A stretch of DNA of 64,000 nt, taken from Sphaerolaimus hirsutus. Its lineage: Eukaryota > Nematoda > Chromadorea > Monhysterida > Sphaerolaimidae. The position numbers and the translations under genes are program-made. Positions 49,791 through 61,200 of the stretch are shown piece by piece. Positions within the stretch are counted from its first letter, which is position 1. Each line of letters starts with the position of its first letter. The stretch spans positions 3,661,504-3,725,503 of the forward strand of contig OZ038460.1 of the NCBI GenBank assembly GCA_964036195.1. Direction: 5' to 3'. The notes below the pieces were generated by a model, which saw nothing but the letters and a program-made list of their open reading frames with translations, was not told where the DNA came from and searched no databases.

Positions 49791-50149
49791 TGCGGCGCCC
49801 GGATTATCTTTTTGCGAAATCAATGACAATTGGATACGACATAACGTGTGTGAATTTTCGAATTTCGGATTGCCGTGAGTTATTCTCGCCTAAAATGTTC
49901 CTCAAAGTCAACGAAACACTATGGTGCATACCTGGAACTTAACTTTATTGACGGATTGACAGTAATTGAAGTTTCCACACAATCCCTTTTATCTTCATAA
50001 AATCTCTTGCGTAAAATATCCTAATCTTAATCCAATCCTAATCCCAGTCGCCCAACACACCGTAAACGCACGTTCACACACACCCAAAACCCCCCCAAAC
50101 CCAGGTATCCAATCCATTACGGGGGCATGTCTCCCCTCCCGACCGGCCG

Positions 50150-53100
50150 ATGTTCTACTCGAGGCGCGTACTCGCTTTTGGCTGCGGCGCGGCGCGGCAG
50201 GTGTCGCCCCAGTGCAGGAACGTCTCGATTTGTCGCGCAGCAGGTTAGATGTGTCGCCGCGGGTGCTGGCGGCGGTGGTGATGCGGCCGGACTGCAGCTG
50301 CAGCAGCAGGTGGGTTGTGGTTGAGTGTGTTTTGCGTGGCTTTCAGGATTTGGCAAGGTGCCAATACGAATGGCCGGTGTTTTTTTAAACCGTTTTTAAA
50401 AAAAACGTTTTTTTAAATGAACAGGCATCGAAACCGTTTTTTTTTAACGGCAGCCAAAATTTTAAGTACTTAGCACTAGGTATTTTGCTATTTTTTCGCA
50501 ATTTCACATGCCCATTACTAGGATTGGCACTTGATTTTTTTAAACTGATTTTTTTTTTAAATCTGATTAAAAAAAAATCAAAGGTTGGAAACAGATTTTA
50601 ATTTTAAAAAATCAAAAGGCAAAATTTCTGGTAGACTTGCACTAGGTATTTTGCATTTTTTTTGCGCGCAAGCGCGCAATTTCTCATACATATTACCATT
50701 TGTGGTGTTTTCATGGGTTTTGGGGGATTTTTTATGTAAAATCTTCCATTTATTCATGTTACCATGTAATAATAAGCCGTGATATGCTAGTGTAGTATAT
50801 AATATCAAACCAATGTGCTCCCACATACTTCTACAGTGTGTAACATCACTGTCAATGTATTCGCCTTCTCTTACAACCTTATTTAAGCACTATTCCATGC
50901 TGAACTTCACTTGAAGTCACGAACATTCGACAAAAGGCGATATACATAATAAGTTGACGTAAAATGGATATTTTTGAAAGAAATCGCTACTTATAATAGC
51001 TATTCCATGACTCCACAGTCATAATATGACCACAATAGACATAACAATACATTGCCTGACACTTAACATACATATATTTTTTTCTCTATACCCCCATTTT
51101 GGGCGATAAAAAAACAACTGATTTTAATTTTAAAAAATCAAATTTTTTTAATTGATTTTTTTTTAAATCAAGGCGTTTAAAAAAAATAGATTTTTTTCCA
51201 ACCCTACATTACCATTGGTTGTTGTTTTCATTGGTTTTGAGGCATTTTTAGTGTGAAACCTTCCATTTGTTCATACTATTGTGCCATAATAAGCTGTGAT
51301 ATGTTAGTGTAGTATATAATATCAAGCCAATGTGCCTTCCATATAGCTGTACAGTGTGATACATCACTGCCAACGTATTTGCTTGTTCTTATAACCTTAT
51401 TTAACCACTTTTCCATGCCCAACTTCACTTGAAGTCACAAACATTCGACAAAAGGCGATATACATAAGAAGTCGACATAAAACATATATTTTTGACATAA
51501 ATCACCACTTATAATGCTATCCCATGGCTCCACAGCCATTCTGTGGCTATATATAACATCACAAAGTACTGTCAGTTGTCTAATGTACCTGTATATGTTG
51601 ACCCATAACCATATCTGCGAGCTTTTGAAAAAAACCCTTTTTATTTAAAAAAAACGTTTTTTTTATAAAAAAACAGGGTCGTTGGAAAACAACGTTTTTT
51701 TCCATCCCTAGGTGCCAATTTTGACATTACTTTGTCCGCGGTTTACCGCGGTCAGTTCCACATTGTGAAAAATACAACTACATTCTCCATGTGCCTGTGT
51801 CTTTTACTATAGTCCTCTATTGACTGTACAATTTACAGTGTAATCTACTGTAGCCAATTTAAACAAAGAAACCAAATAGTTTTCATCACATGACACTTCC
51901 CACTGAATTTAGCGCAAAATTGCCAATGTGACGTTTTTCATCAGAATACGGTTACAAAGCGTGTGTACCCCTCACTTTACAAACCACAAACCCCATCACC
52001 CCCCAAAACCACCCCCTTACCCCCCACAGCGTTACACAACCCTCTCGGGGGTGTCCATGCCCTCGCACGCGTCCACAGTGGTCATTGGCGGAGGCGTGGT
52101 GGGCGCCAGCATAGCTTACCACCTGGCCCGCGCCGGCATGCAAGATGTTGTGTTGCTGGAGAGTCATCAGATCGCTACTTTGGGTAGCACTTCTCATGGA
52201 GTGAGTTTGGGGTTGGGGGGTGTTTTGGGTGAATGGGTGGATAGGTTTATGTGGGGATTTTGTGGGTGGATAAGTGAAATAAAGTTTGGTGGAAATTGAG
52301 AGTTTCCTATTTCAGTTTTTGTTTTTATTGGGGATATATAAAAATTGCAAGTATTTTCATTTGTGGATCTATTTCCGCTGATAATTTCACTTGTCACTTG
52401 ATTATCACTTACGGAATTGTTTTTTTCCGGATTTAATATATTTTAGCTTTATATAACATTTGGTTTTCAGCGGCTGGTAAGCAGCGGGTAAGAATTGATG
52501 TTTTGCGATCGTTTTGTACTGGTCCAAAATCGCGCGTTGTCTTGTCTCACGAAGTAGCTTTAATGTCAAAAAAACCCTAGTGTTCTGTCCACCGTTTATG
52601 CATAAATTTACAGACCGGAACCGTTTCCGCTGCAACACCGGTGCACAGAGTCAAACCGATGTTAGCCTATTCAGTCGAGCTTTATTCCAGATTGGAGGAA
52701 GAGACTAACGAAGTTTGTTGGGGGTCTTTTTTGGTTTGATTTTTGTGGTTTGGTGCGAGAATTTTTTTATGTTTTTTTCTTCCGTCCCGTGTACAGTATT
52801 TCCCGTTTTATTTACTTTCCCACCATACTACTGGCGGCAGTCCCGCGCACTGTTAAGTGTTAAGTCAAATGTTATACAAATTTATCAAAGGTCATGCAAA
52901 ATTTCAAAAACGCAGAAATAATATTTTTGACTTAATTGACATTTTACACTTTACTCCACACTTTCCTTCACCCCTAGAAACTCAACTACGTGCCGTGCGG
53001 CACGCTGCGTCTGGCCACGTCGGACACCCGCGTGCGAGACTTCAAGCGGTACACTTCGCGCGACTACTACGTACAGGGTGACTCATGTCGCACCGTGCTT

Positions 53101-56100
53101 TTGGACAGGGACCAGGTGGCCCAGATGTGCCCCCTGCTCAAGATGGACTCGGTTGGGGGGGGGGGGGGGGGTTGATCGTGGTTTTTTTTGGCGCGGGCAA
53201 AAAATGGCGCCAAAGCGCCATTCAAAATGATGGCGCCAGAGAAAATGGCGTCATGGCGCTGGCGCCCTTTGGCGCCATTCCACCACTAATAAGCAGTAAA
53301 AAGTTGTAATCGGCATCGATCCTTGCATTATTTAAAAAACTCATTGAGTAAACTCCGGCCATCCCTACTTTCCACTTACCACTTACCTTGTCACTTTAAC
53401 AACTTCACTTTTACCTCCCCCACACCCAAACAGGTACACGGCGGCCTCTACACGGAAGGGGATGGTTACGTGGACCCAGTGGGTTTGACGCGCGCGCTGA
53501 TACACGGCGCGACCGCTTTCGGCGCCCAAGTGATCGAGACTTGTGAAGCGCGCAAAGTCGACCAGACGTCAACTGGCACTTGGACAGTTGACACGGATTT
53601 TGGACAGATTGCTTGTAAACACGTGGTGAATGCCGCTGGTTTGTGGGTTGTGGAATTTGGGATTGTGCGACTACTGGTGCCAGTCTCCAGACCCTGTAAA
53701 AGACGCTGTAAGACCAATAAAGGAAAAGTATCCAAATATTTTTCTTTGGTATCCTAATCTTATTCTATAGTATCCTAATCCTATTCTATACTATGTAAAT
53801 CTCATTCTATAGTATTCAAAAAAATTGTATTCAAATCTTACGTTAACGTACATAAGGTTACAGTGTCTTTTATATTTTACAAGGTCTTGGACTGCCCCCA
53901 GGTTGTCAATGAGCGTGCGCAGCACCAATCGTTACGCTGGATATTTTTACGTGCTTTTTATTTGCGAGATTTAATTTCCCGGCAGGCTCTCATTGTGCAG
54001 CCAGATCGATAAAAATATAAGCGTCCGAAATAATATTTAGTTGCTCGACTACAATGCGTTCTTTCATTGGCAGCTTGTCTCCTTTTTTCGGGCATCGTAA
54101 ATGCAACTCCGTACACGAATCGGGCTACCCGACAAAAACATCTAGGGTAGATGTAGGGTTCAAACGGGATTGACTTTTCGGGATCGGGATCGGGATTCAC
54201 TTTTTGAGATTTCGGGATCGGGATCGGGATTGGGGTTTCGGGATCGGGATCGGGATTGGTTTTTTGAGATTTCGGGATCGGGATCGGGATCGGGATTGGC
54301 CGGGATTGGGGTCACGGGATCGGGATCGGGATTGAGATATGCATTTTTCCGGGATCGGGATTGGGTTCTAGGAATAGAGATTTTGGCCATTTTTTATGGC
54401 ATTCACAGTTGTTCATAAAGGTCTCAAAACACTGTTGGATGCCAGAAAAGTGGCATAAAATTGACGCTGGGGGTTTGCATCCACTTTTTTGCATGCAAAA
54501 ACGTCATTATTTCACTTCTTATAATTTCCACTAATTTTTCCGGGATCGGGATCCCGGACTTGGGAGTTTCTCGGGATCGGGATCGGGATTTGAAAATTTT
54601 CGGGATCGGGATCGGGATTGGTATTTTTGAGATTTCGGGATCGGGATTGGGGTTTCGGGATCGGGATCGGGACTGGTAAATCCCGGAATTTCACGGGATC
54701 CGGGATCGGGATCGGGATCCCGTTTGAACCCTAGGTAGATGCATCTCACCCGAGATGCAAGGGTCGTCTGGATTTGCACCCACGCGTGGGATCTGTTGCA
54801 TAGCAAATCGCTCATCCGGAGAGAGAAATAGCTGGAAAAATTTGTAGGGGTAACCCCCCCCCCCTTTGGAGACCCCCTCACATCTGCAAACTTTTACCGT
54901 CCACAGGCGTGTGGATGAACGACGTCGCCAGACTGTCCGGAATCACCCTGCCCGCCGTGCACGTGGAACATCAATTCGCGAGTATCGTGAAAGTCGCCGA
55001 GTTGCAGGACACGCCCATTCCCTGCGTCATCGATCACGAGGCGCCCTTTTATATCAGACAAAATGGGTGAGTTTTGGATGTGGAGCTACTAGGGATGGGA
55101 AAGGGGCGTTTTTCAACGGCCCGGTTTTTTAAAAGAAAAGTGGTTAGAAAAAGCGCCTTGAATGTCCTTGCTTTGTGTATTGCTTGCATTTTTGTGTAAT
55201 CCCGGGGGCAGATCCAACTAGAACGTATTGTGCCCGCAATTCCGGCCCTTAATCCCATATCAGACACTTTACTCTGCCATACGTTCCAATTGGATCTGCC
55301 CCCTTGTGCCAGTTCCAAGCCCTGTAAAGTGTCAAATGTCATGAAAAATGTCATGGAAATCTGTTAATTGTTATGCAATGTTTAGTACTAAATTTTTTTC
55401 GTTCTGATTCGATTGACATTTGACAGTTGACTAGTGATGGAAAAGCGCCAGAAATTTGGCGTCAAGGGCCAAAAGCGCCAAGCGCCAATGGTGCCAGAAC
55501 AAAATAGCGCCAGCGCCAGCAGTTTTGTTCCCGGCGCCACACAAAAATAGCGCCAAGCGCCATGTCTTTTTTCCAAACCCCAGCGCCGGAGCAAAATGGC
55601 GCCAAGCGCCATGGCGCATTCTGCTTTGCCGCTAGCGCCAGGCGCCAGCGCCATGGCCCTTTTCCATAACTACACTTGACTCAACATTTCAGAGGGCTTG
55701 GGACTGCCCTCGGTCACTGGAAATTCCCCAACACCCTCGATCACAATCCGCAGGCGTAACCTGATTTTCGGCGCTTTCGAGCGTGACCGAGCCGTGGCGT
55801 TGCGTGCGGATTGGCGCAAAGAAACTCCCCGCGACGTGACCATCCCGGCCGCCTTCGAGCGGATCGGCACCCAATTCGAGAAGGCCACCGAGCTGTTTCC
55901 CTGTATTGAAGGGAGACCGGTCGATGCCAGGGCGGGGGTGTTTATGATTACACCCGATGGGTTTCCGTTGTTGGGTCCTTATCAGGGATTGAAGAATTAT
56001 TGGGTCGCCGGAGCGTTTTTGTGGGTTCTGGTTTGGATTTTGCATTTATTTTTGGGTGTGATTTCACAGTTTGATTTTGTTGTTTGTGGATTGATTTTGT

Positions 56101-57008
56101 TGTTTATGAAAAGATTTGTGTTGGGCTTGAAAATTGGTTCTCGAGTAACTTATAAAAGTAATCATTTTTTCTCAAATAATGGTTTTCACAAATTAGGTCG
56201 GTGAAAAGTCGATTTTTTTAAACTACCCATATTTTCACAACTAAATATCATAAAAATCAACCACATTCTCAACAAACATTCACATTCCCAGAAAGAAAAT
56301 CCCAACACCAAACAAATTCTCTCACAAAAACCTCAGCGACGGGATCGCGATGGCTGGCGGCGCGGGCCGCTTCCTGGCCGACTGGATCGTCGGCGGCGAG
56401 CCTCCCTTCGAGTCGTTCGACTCCGATGCGAATAGGTTCCGCGGGTGGACAGACTACAACTTCACTAAGCAGAGAGCTAGCGAGTCTTATAGGTGGGATG
56501 GGTGGGGTTTGTTTTGGGGATCGAATGGAATTCCGATCTCGAATCCCGGGAATTTTACGGGATTTAGCGGTCTCGATCGTGAGATCCGGATCCCGATCCG
56601 GAAAACTTCCCGAAAAACCATCCTGATCTCGTACGATCCCGACACCGACACCGATCCGTCAAATTCAAAATACCGATCCTGATCCCGATAAGTCAACTCC
56701 GTTTGAACCCTAGGTTCATTTAAGCGTCTGTGTTTTTGACTGGTTATTTTTGTTGTCATTTTACTGGGTCTAGTAGTGTTCCCAGATCCCATTTGTATTT
56801 ATTTGTCCATTCCCCTCCCCGTTTCCTATCTTTCAGCTACGTGTACAACTGGTCGCTGCCGCCGGCTTCGAGACAAGGGGGCAGGCCCACGCGCAGAGTG
56901 GGCGGGGCTTATCCCGCGCTCAAAAAGAACGGCGCCAGAATGACGTTTAGATCGGGTTTGTTGTTTTGTGTTTGTTTATATATATATATATACATATATA
57001 TATATAAA

Positions 57009-57049
<41 letters not shown>

Positions 57050-57585
57050 ATGGTTGTTTAAAATAATATTTGTCGATTTATTTTCAATTAATTAAAAATA
57101 TTAATTGAGTATGAATTCACTCAAATAAATTGGATCAGATTTTACACACGGTCACTTCAAAATTCAATTGACAACTGACACCATCAACTGACAATTAATG
57201 TGTGGGCTGCCATTCCTTCATTCAAACTTTTTCCTTTTAAATACCCCAAAGTATTGAATAACAAAAAGTCCATTTTGACACACCTTCACATAAAAATCCA
57301 ATCGACAACTGCCACCATCAACTGACAATAAGCGCGTTCAGTTCACCACCACACAAACCTCCACTCAACCTTATCCCTCAAAATACCCCCCACCCCTCAG
57401 GTTGGGAAACCCCTGCATTTTTCGCCGTGGACGATGAGCCAGAGGCTTCCGCAATCGCCAGGGAATACGTCATGGTGACGAACAAGTGCGGCTTGGTGGA
57501 CTTGTCCTACAAGGGCAAGATCGAGCTGTCGGGCAGGGATTGCAAAGTGTTCTTGGATTACGTGCTCGCGTCCCACCCGCCTGAG
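50150..57585 (+). CDS. DMGDH: Dimethylglycine dehydrogenase, mitochondrial (N-terminal 523 residues)
   Basis: Eleven exons in phase: 50150-50200, 52030-52200, 52471-52487, 52649-52712, 52978-53151, 53434-53638, 54907-55066, 55754-56020, 56337-56492, 56837-56955, 57401-57585. Exon 1 encodes a 17-residue Arg-rich leader without acidic residues, a likely mitochondrial presequence. The FAD-binding motif [20 protein letters not shown] follows, then GSTSHG, whose His aligns with the covalent FAD site of [42 protein letters not shown] and the start of the aminomethyltransferase-like domain come next ([19 protein letters not shown]). It removes a methyl group from dimethylglycine in choline breakdown, passing electrons to ETF and one carbon to folate. 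About 330 C-terminal residues are missing; the next intron runs past the receptor gene or out of the window. Sarcosine dehydrogenase is a less likely alternative. Confidence 0.88.
50365..51710. mobile_element. hAT-like MITE with a second one nested inside
   Basis: TACGAATGG at the left and CCATCCCTA at the right, with perfect 8-bp flanks GGTGCCAA (50357-50364 and 51711-51718). A second element, 50519-51206 (TAGGATTGG ... CCAACCCTA, TTTAAATCAGATT words), is inserted near the left part with CATTAC on both sides. Both interiors share the TAGTATATAATATCAA-type middle. It lies in DMGDH intron 1. Confidence 0.85.
53677..53898. mobile_element. Introner-family element inside DMGDH intron 6
   Basis: GTGCCAGTCTCCAGACCCTG at the left and ACAAGGTCTTGGACTGCCCC at the right, bordered by CTG and CAG. 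It starts 39 bp inside the host intron, so it is a secondary insertion and not the origin of the intron. Confidence 0.65.
54154..54733. mobile_element. CGGGAT-word hAT-like MITE
   Basis: TAGGGTTCAAACGGGATTGAC at the left and its inverse ending GTTTGAACCCTA at the right. Perfect 8-bp flanks GGTAGATG (54146-54153 and 54734-54741). Most of the inside is repeated TCGGGATCGGGATT. Decayed relatives are at 1918-2560, about 25370-25400 and 56530-56715. Confidence 0.85.
55432..55672. mobile_element. GGCGCC-word hAT-like MITE (241 bp)
   Basis: TAGTGATGGAAAAGCGCC at the left and TTTTCCATAACTA at the right, flanks CAGTTGAC and CACTTGAC (7 of 8 match). It sits inside an older introner-family copy (about 55308-55715: GTGCCAGTTCCAAGCCCTG ... 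AGAGGGCTTGGGACTGCCC) in DMGDH intron 7. Confidence 0.75.
56979..57048. repeat. TA/CATA microsatellite
   Basis: About 70 bp of TATATATA with a few C, G and A interruptions, in DMGDH intron 10 right after exon 10. Confidence 0.9.
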
Positions 57586-58224
57586 GTGGGTTTGGGGGGT
57601 TGGGTTTGGTTACTCTTTGAGGTCACTTTTTTCGACACGCTTTTAGTTGACGCGGCGTCAATTTGAATATGGCGGTTGTCAATTCAATTTTCTTGGTTAA
57701 AAGTGTCAAAATGAACTATCAATCAGTTTTTTCATTAATTTTATAATCCAGATCAGAAAGTTCATTGGAATGAATTCACATTTTAGAATTCACATTTTGA
57801 CACAATTTGAATAAAATTATACAATTTATGTCAATTTAAGGCGCCGCGCCAACCAGTGTGTGTAAGGCCTTTTGTGTTAGTGTTTCTTGAGTGGCGCGCA
57901 AATTCGCTTGGATGGGGGTCAACTAATTTATATTTTTGCGATGAAATGCCGATTTTCATTTTGCACAGCGTTTTTTGAAGTAACGGGCGGTGTAAGCTCT
58001 TTTTCCGTTTCGTGTGCAAAAAGTAAGAGTTCGACAAACGTTTGTGCCCTGGAAAAGAAAAATCGGTCGGTACCATATACGTTGCACGTTCACGTGATTC
58101 TTCAAGGGAACGCATGTGGGTTTGCACGCACGGATGTATTTACATAAATTTTCAATGTTATCTAAATTTTAATTTTCAATATTTATCAAATTATGCCCAC
58201 GAACTTCATTTAAGCAAACATAGC

Positions 58225-61200
58225 TTACCACGGTTCACTGAATAATTCCTCTATACACAATCGCTTAATCAGTAGAAATACGGCAAAAATCACATTTCCA
58301 ACGGGAGTAATTTCAACGCAAATGAACCACAACAAAGCAGTACAAATTGCGACCACAAATGCTATTAAAAAACCGCGCATATCCGTAAGTTTCACTGGTC
58401 GATAAGATGTGTTTGTAGCGTGTTTCTCACAAACAACGGGGCCGCGCCTACGTTCAAATGGGTATGTGAGAAGAATTTTAGCTCATTTATTAGTTTCCCA
58501 AAATTTTTCCAATTTCGGTGTTGGAATGACATCACTTTTCAATTATGATTTTTGATAGCCATTTTTCACTGCAAAATGTTCTAACTTTTATATGATATTC
58601 GAAAAGACTGTTCAATGTTGGATATTAGATTGTTTTACAAAAGTTCCGTTATCGATGTTCGATCAAAAATGCTGCTATTTTCGATACGATTCGATATATT
58701 TACCATTGCAATTTACCCTACTCAAAATCTCGCAAATTTTTTAAAAATTAACGTAACCTGTTTTCAAAGAAATATTTGCCTAATACCGGCATAAGTTTTC
58801 GTCTCGCATTATCAATTGCCCTGTTAAGGGCTTCCATTCCATGAAAATCCTTTCTACAAATGAACGACTGTGGGAGTTTAGTAATTCTGATTGGATAGTA
58901 CGCGTGCATATCGCACAGTCGTTCGATGAAATATATATCACGGGCGATTTTTCTGGCACTCGACATTTCGATATAGTCCCCTGCAAATTTGGATGCATAT
59001 TTTTGGCATGTTTTTCACAACGGCGGCACGCATTTTAGTTGACAAGGGGTGTCTGTCAACTGGTTTCAACCGTTCACTCAGATTTTAGTTGACGGGTCGC
59101 AAAGTTAATGCAAATGCTCATGCAGCAAAAATGAAGATAGATATTTCGGTATGAACATAAAAACTCGGTTCTGCGAGCCCCCAACAATTGCCTGAATTGA
59201 CAAGTTGAGAAGTTAAAAAACAATTGAGAAGTGATAAGAAAAAATTTAAGAGATAAATGAAATGAAAAGTAAAAATTTGATAGAAACGTAAATTTAGAAG
59301 TGAGAAGTAAAATGAAAAGCAAAAAGTGAAATTAGATCATAACTATAAATTCATAACAAATTAACGTTTTACTTTTCGTGTCACTTCTCACATCTAATTT
59401 TTTGTTTCATTTTAATTTTTACCCTCCATTTAACTTATCTTTTAAATTTTGACTTCTCACTTTTTAATTGTATTTTTTCAACATATCAACTTGCTCAATT
59501 AGCTACAGTTGACGGTGTCAACTGGTATGCCGTAGCGCCAATTTTGCAAACTCATTTCAAGATCGACCTTTTTCTAGCAGCTCCAATCGTTCATCATAGG
59601 TAGCAAACACAATAGGAGTTTTTTCAAGGGCTGCTCTCAATTTAGCAAAGTCACTTCCATTTGAGTTTCGTATTGTTGTTACAGAAAACGAGTTGTTTCT
59701 ATCAGTTGTCATCAACCTGCGCGTGGTGTTACATTTTTTTCTTTTTTTTTCAAATTTGGTATGTGGGGTTCAAAATGGGGACTTCCGTTCCAAAAGTTCA
59801 CAAGCGCCAAATCCAGAAAAATCGAGTTAAGCGTGGATTTGACCTCCACGTATATTTTTTCACATTTTAGAAAAAAATCAGCATTATAGTCCATTTCGTT
59901 CCTGAGATACAGTGGTACCGTTTTTCAGAAAAATCACAATTTTCACATCGAAAGTGCACATATCTATCTCAGATCCCCTATGAAAAACAGAACTTTCATT
60001 TCGTAAGTGCACATATCCATCTCGGACCACCGGAGTTTCATTTCATAAGTGCACATATCCAAAAAATAGTTTCATTTCCAAAAGTGCACGCGTGCTCCGG
60101 ATCGCTCGCGAAGAGCCGACCGGATTTCCCCTACAAAAATAAGTTACATTTCCAAATGTGCATACGTGAATTTTCAAATCTATTTTGCACTATATATCGA
60201 AAATGTGTGTATATATAGAGCTGAAAATTTAGGTCGAGGTACATGAGCTTTCGAATGGCAGACTCAGTTTTGCTCCAAAATGCATAGTTTAGCATTTATT
60301 TCACTTTGAATTGCAAATATTCAGATTTACTCCCTATTTTGGGTGTTTTCCAAAATATGACATAACTCCCAAAATATTTGCCGGCCGACAAAATTTGTGG
60401 AATAGAAAAATGTAGACAAATGTTCAATGTATCTGAATAGTGCGGGGCAAGCTTTGTCGCCCAAACATGGCGCTGCCGGGCCAGCGCCAAACTTTAAAAT
60501 GCGATTTTGAAAAATCGAAAAATATGGATATGTGAACTTTTAGAATGAAAGTCCCCAAATGTGACTGGTTTCTGGATCGGGACTAGGGCAGGGGTCTCCA
60601 AGATTTTGGCCTTCGCGGGGGCTGGATGGATAGCAAATCACTCCTCCGGAGGGATAGATAGCTGAAAAATTTTCTGGGGGGGGCACAATATATATGCTTT
60701 TTCAAGGTTCAGAAGGCAGAAAGGGGAAAAAATCGCTAATAATCAGTAGTAGCCAAAAGTAGGTTTAAAATGGCTGAAAATAGGTATATAACCATGCATA
60801 TAGATCGGGATCGGGACCAAATTTGCCTCGGGATAGATAGATAGCTGAGCGGCCTCCGGGATAGATAGATAGCTAGCCGATTTGGGGGGGGGGGCAGCGC
60901 GACCCCTGACCTGCGCGTGGTGTTACGATTTATTTTTTATATTTTTTATATTCGGATCTGGGGTTCAAATGGGAGTGGTTTCTGCATCAGGATGCGGGAC
61001 TGGAGCCAGTCTCGCACCCTGTAAAGTGTAAAATATCACGCAACTTTTTTAATTCATTTTAAAGTGCGATGATAAAAAGGTAATTATTTCGGTCATTTTA
61101 CACGAGATTTGACATTTTTATATGATTTTTTTTGCATTTTGCTATGGTATGGTGCACTTGGCCCATGGCATTTCCGGCGCCCATGTCCATTTTTGAAATG

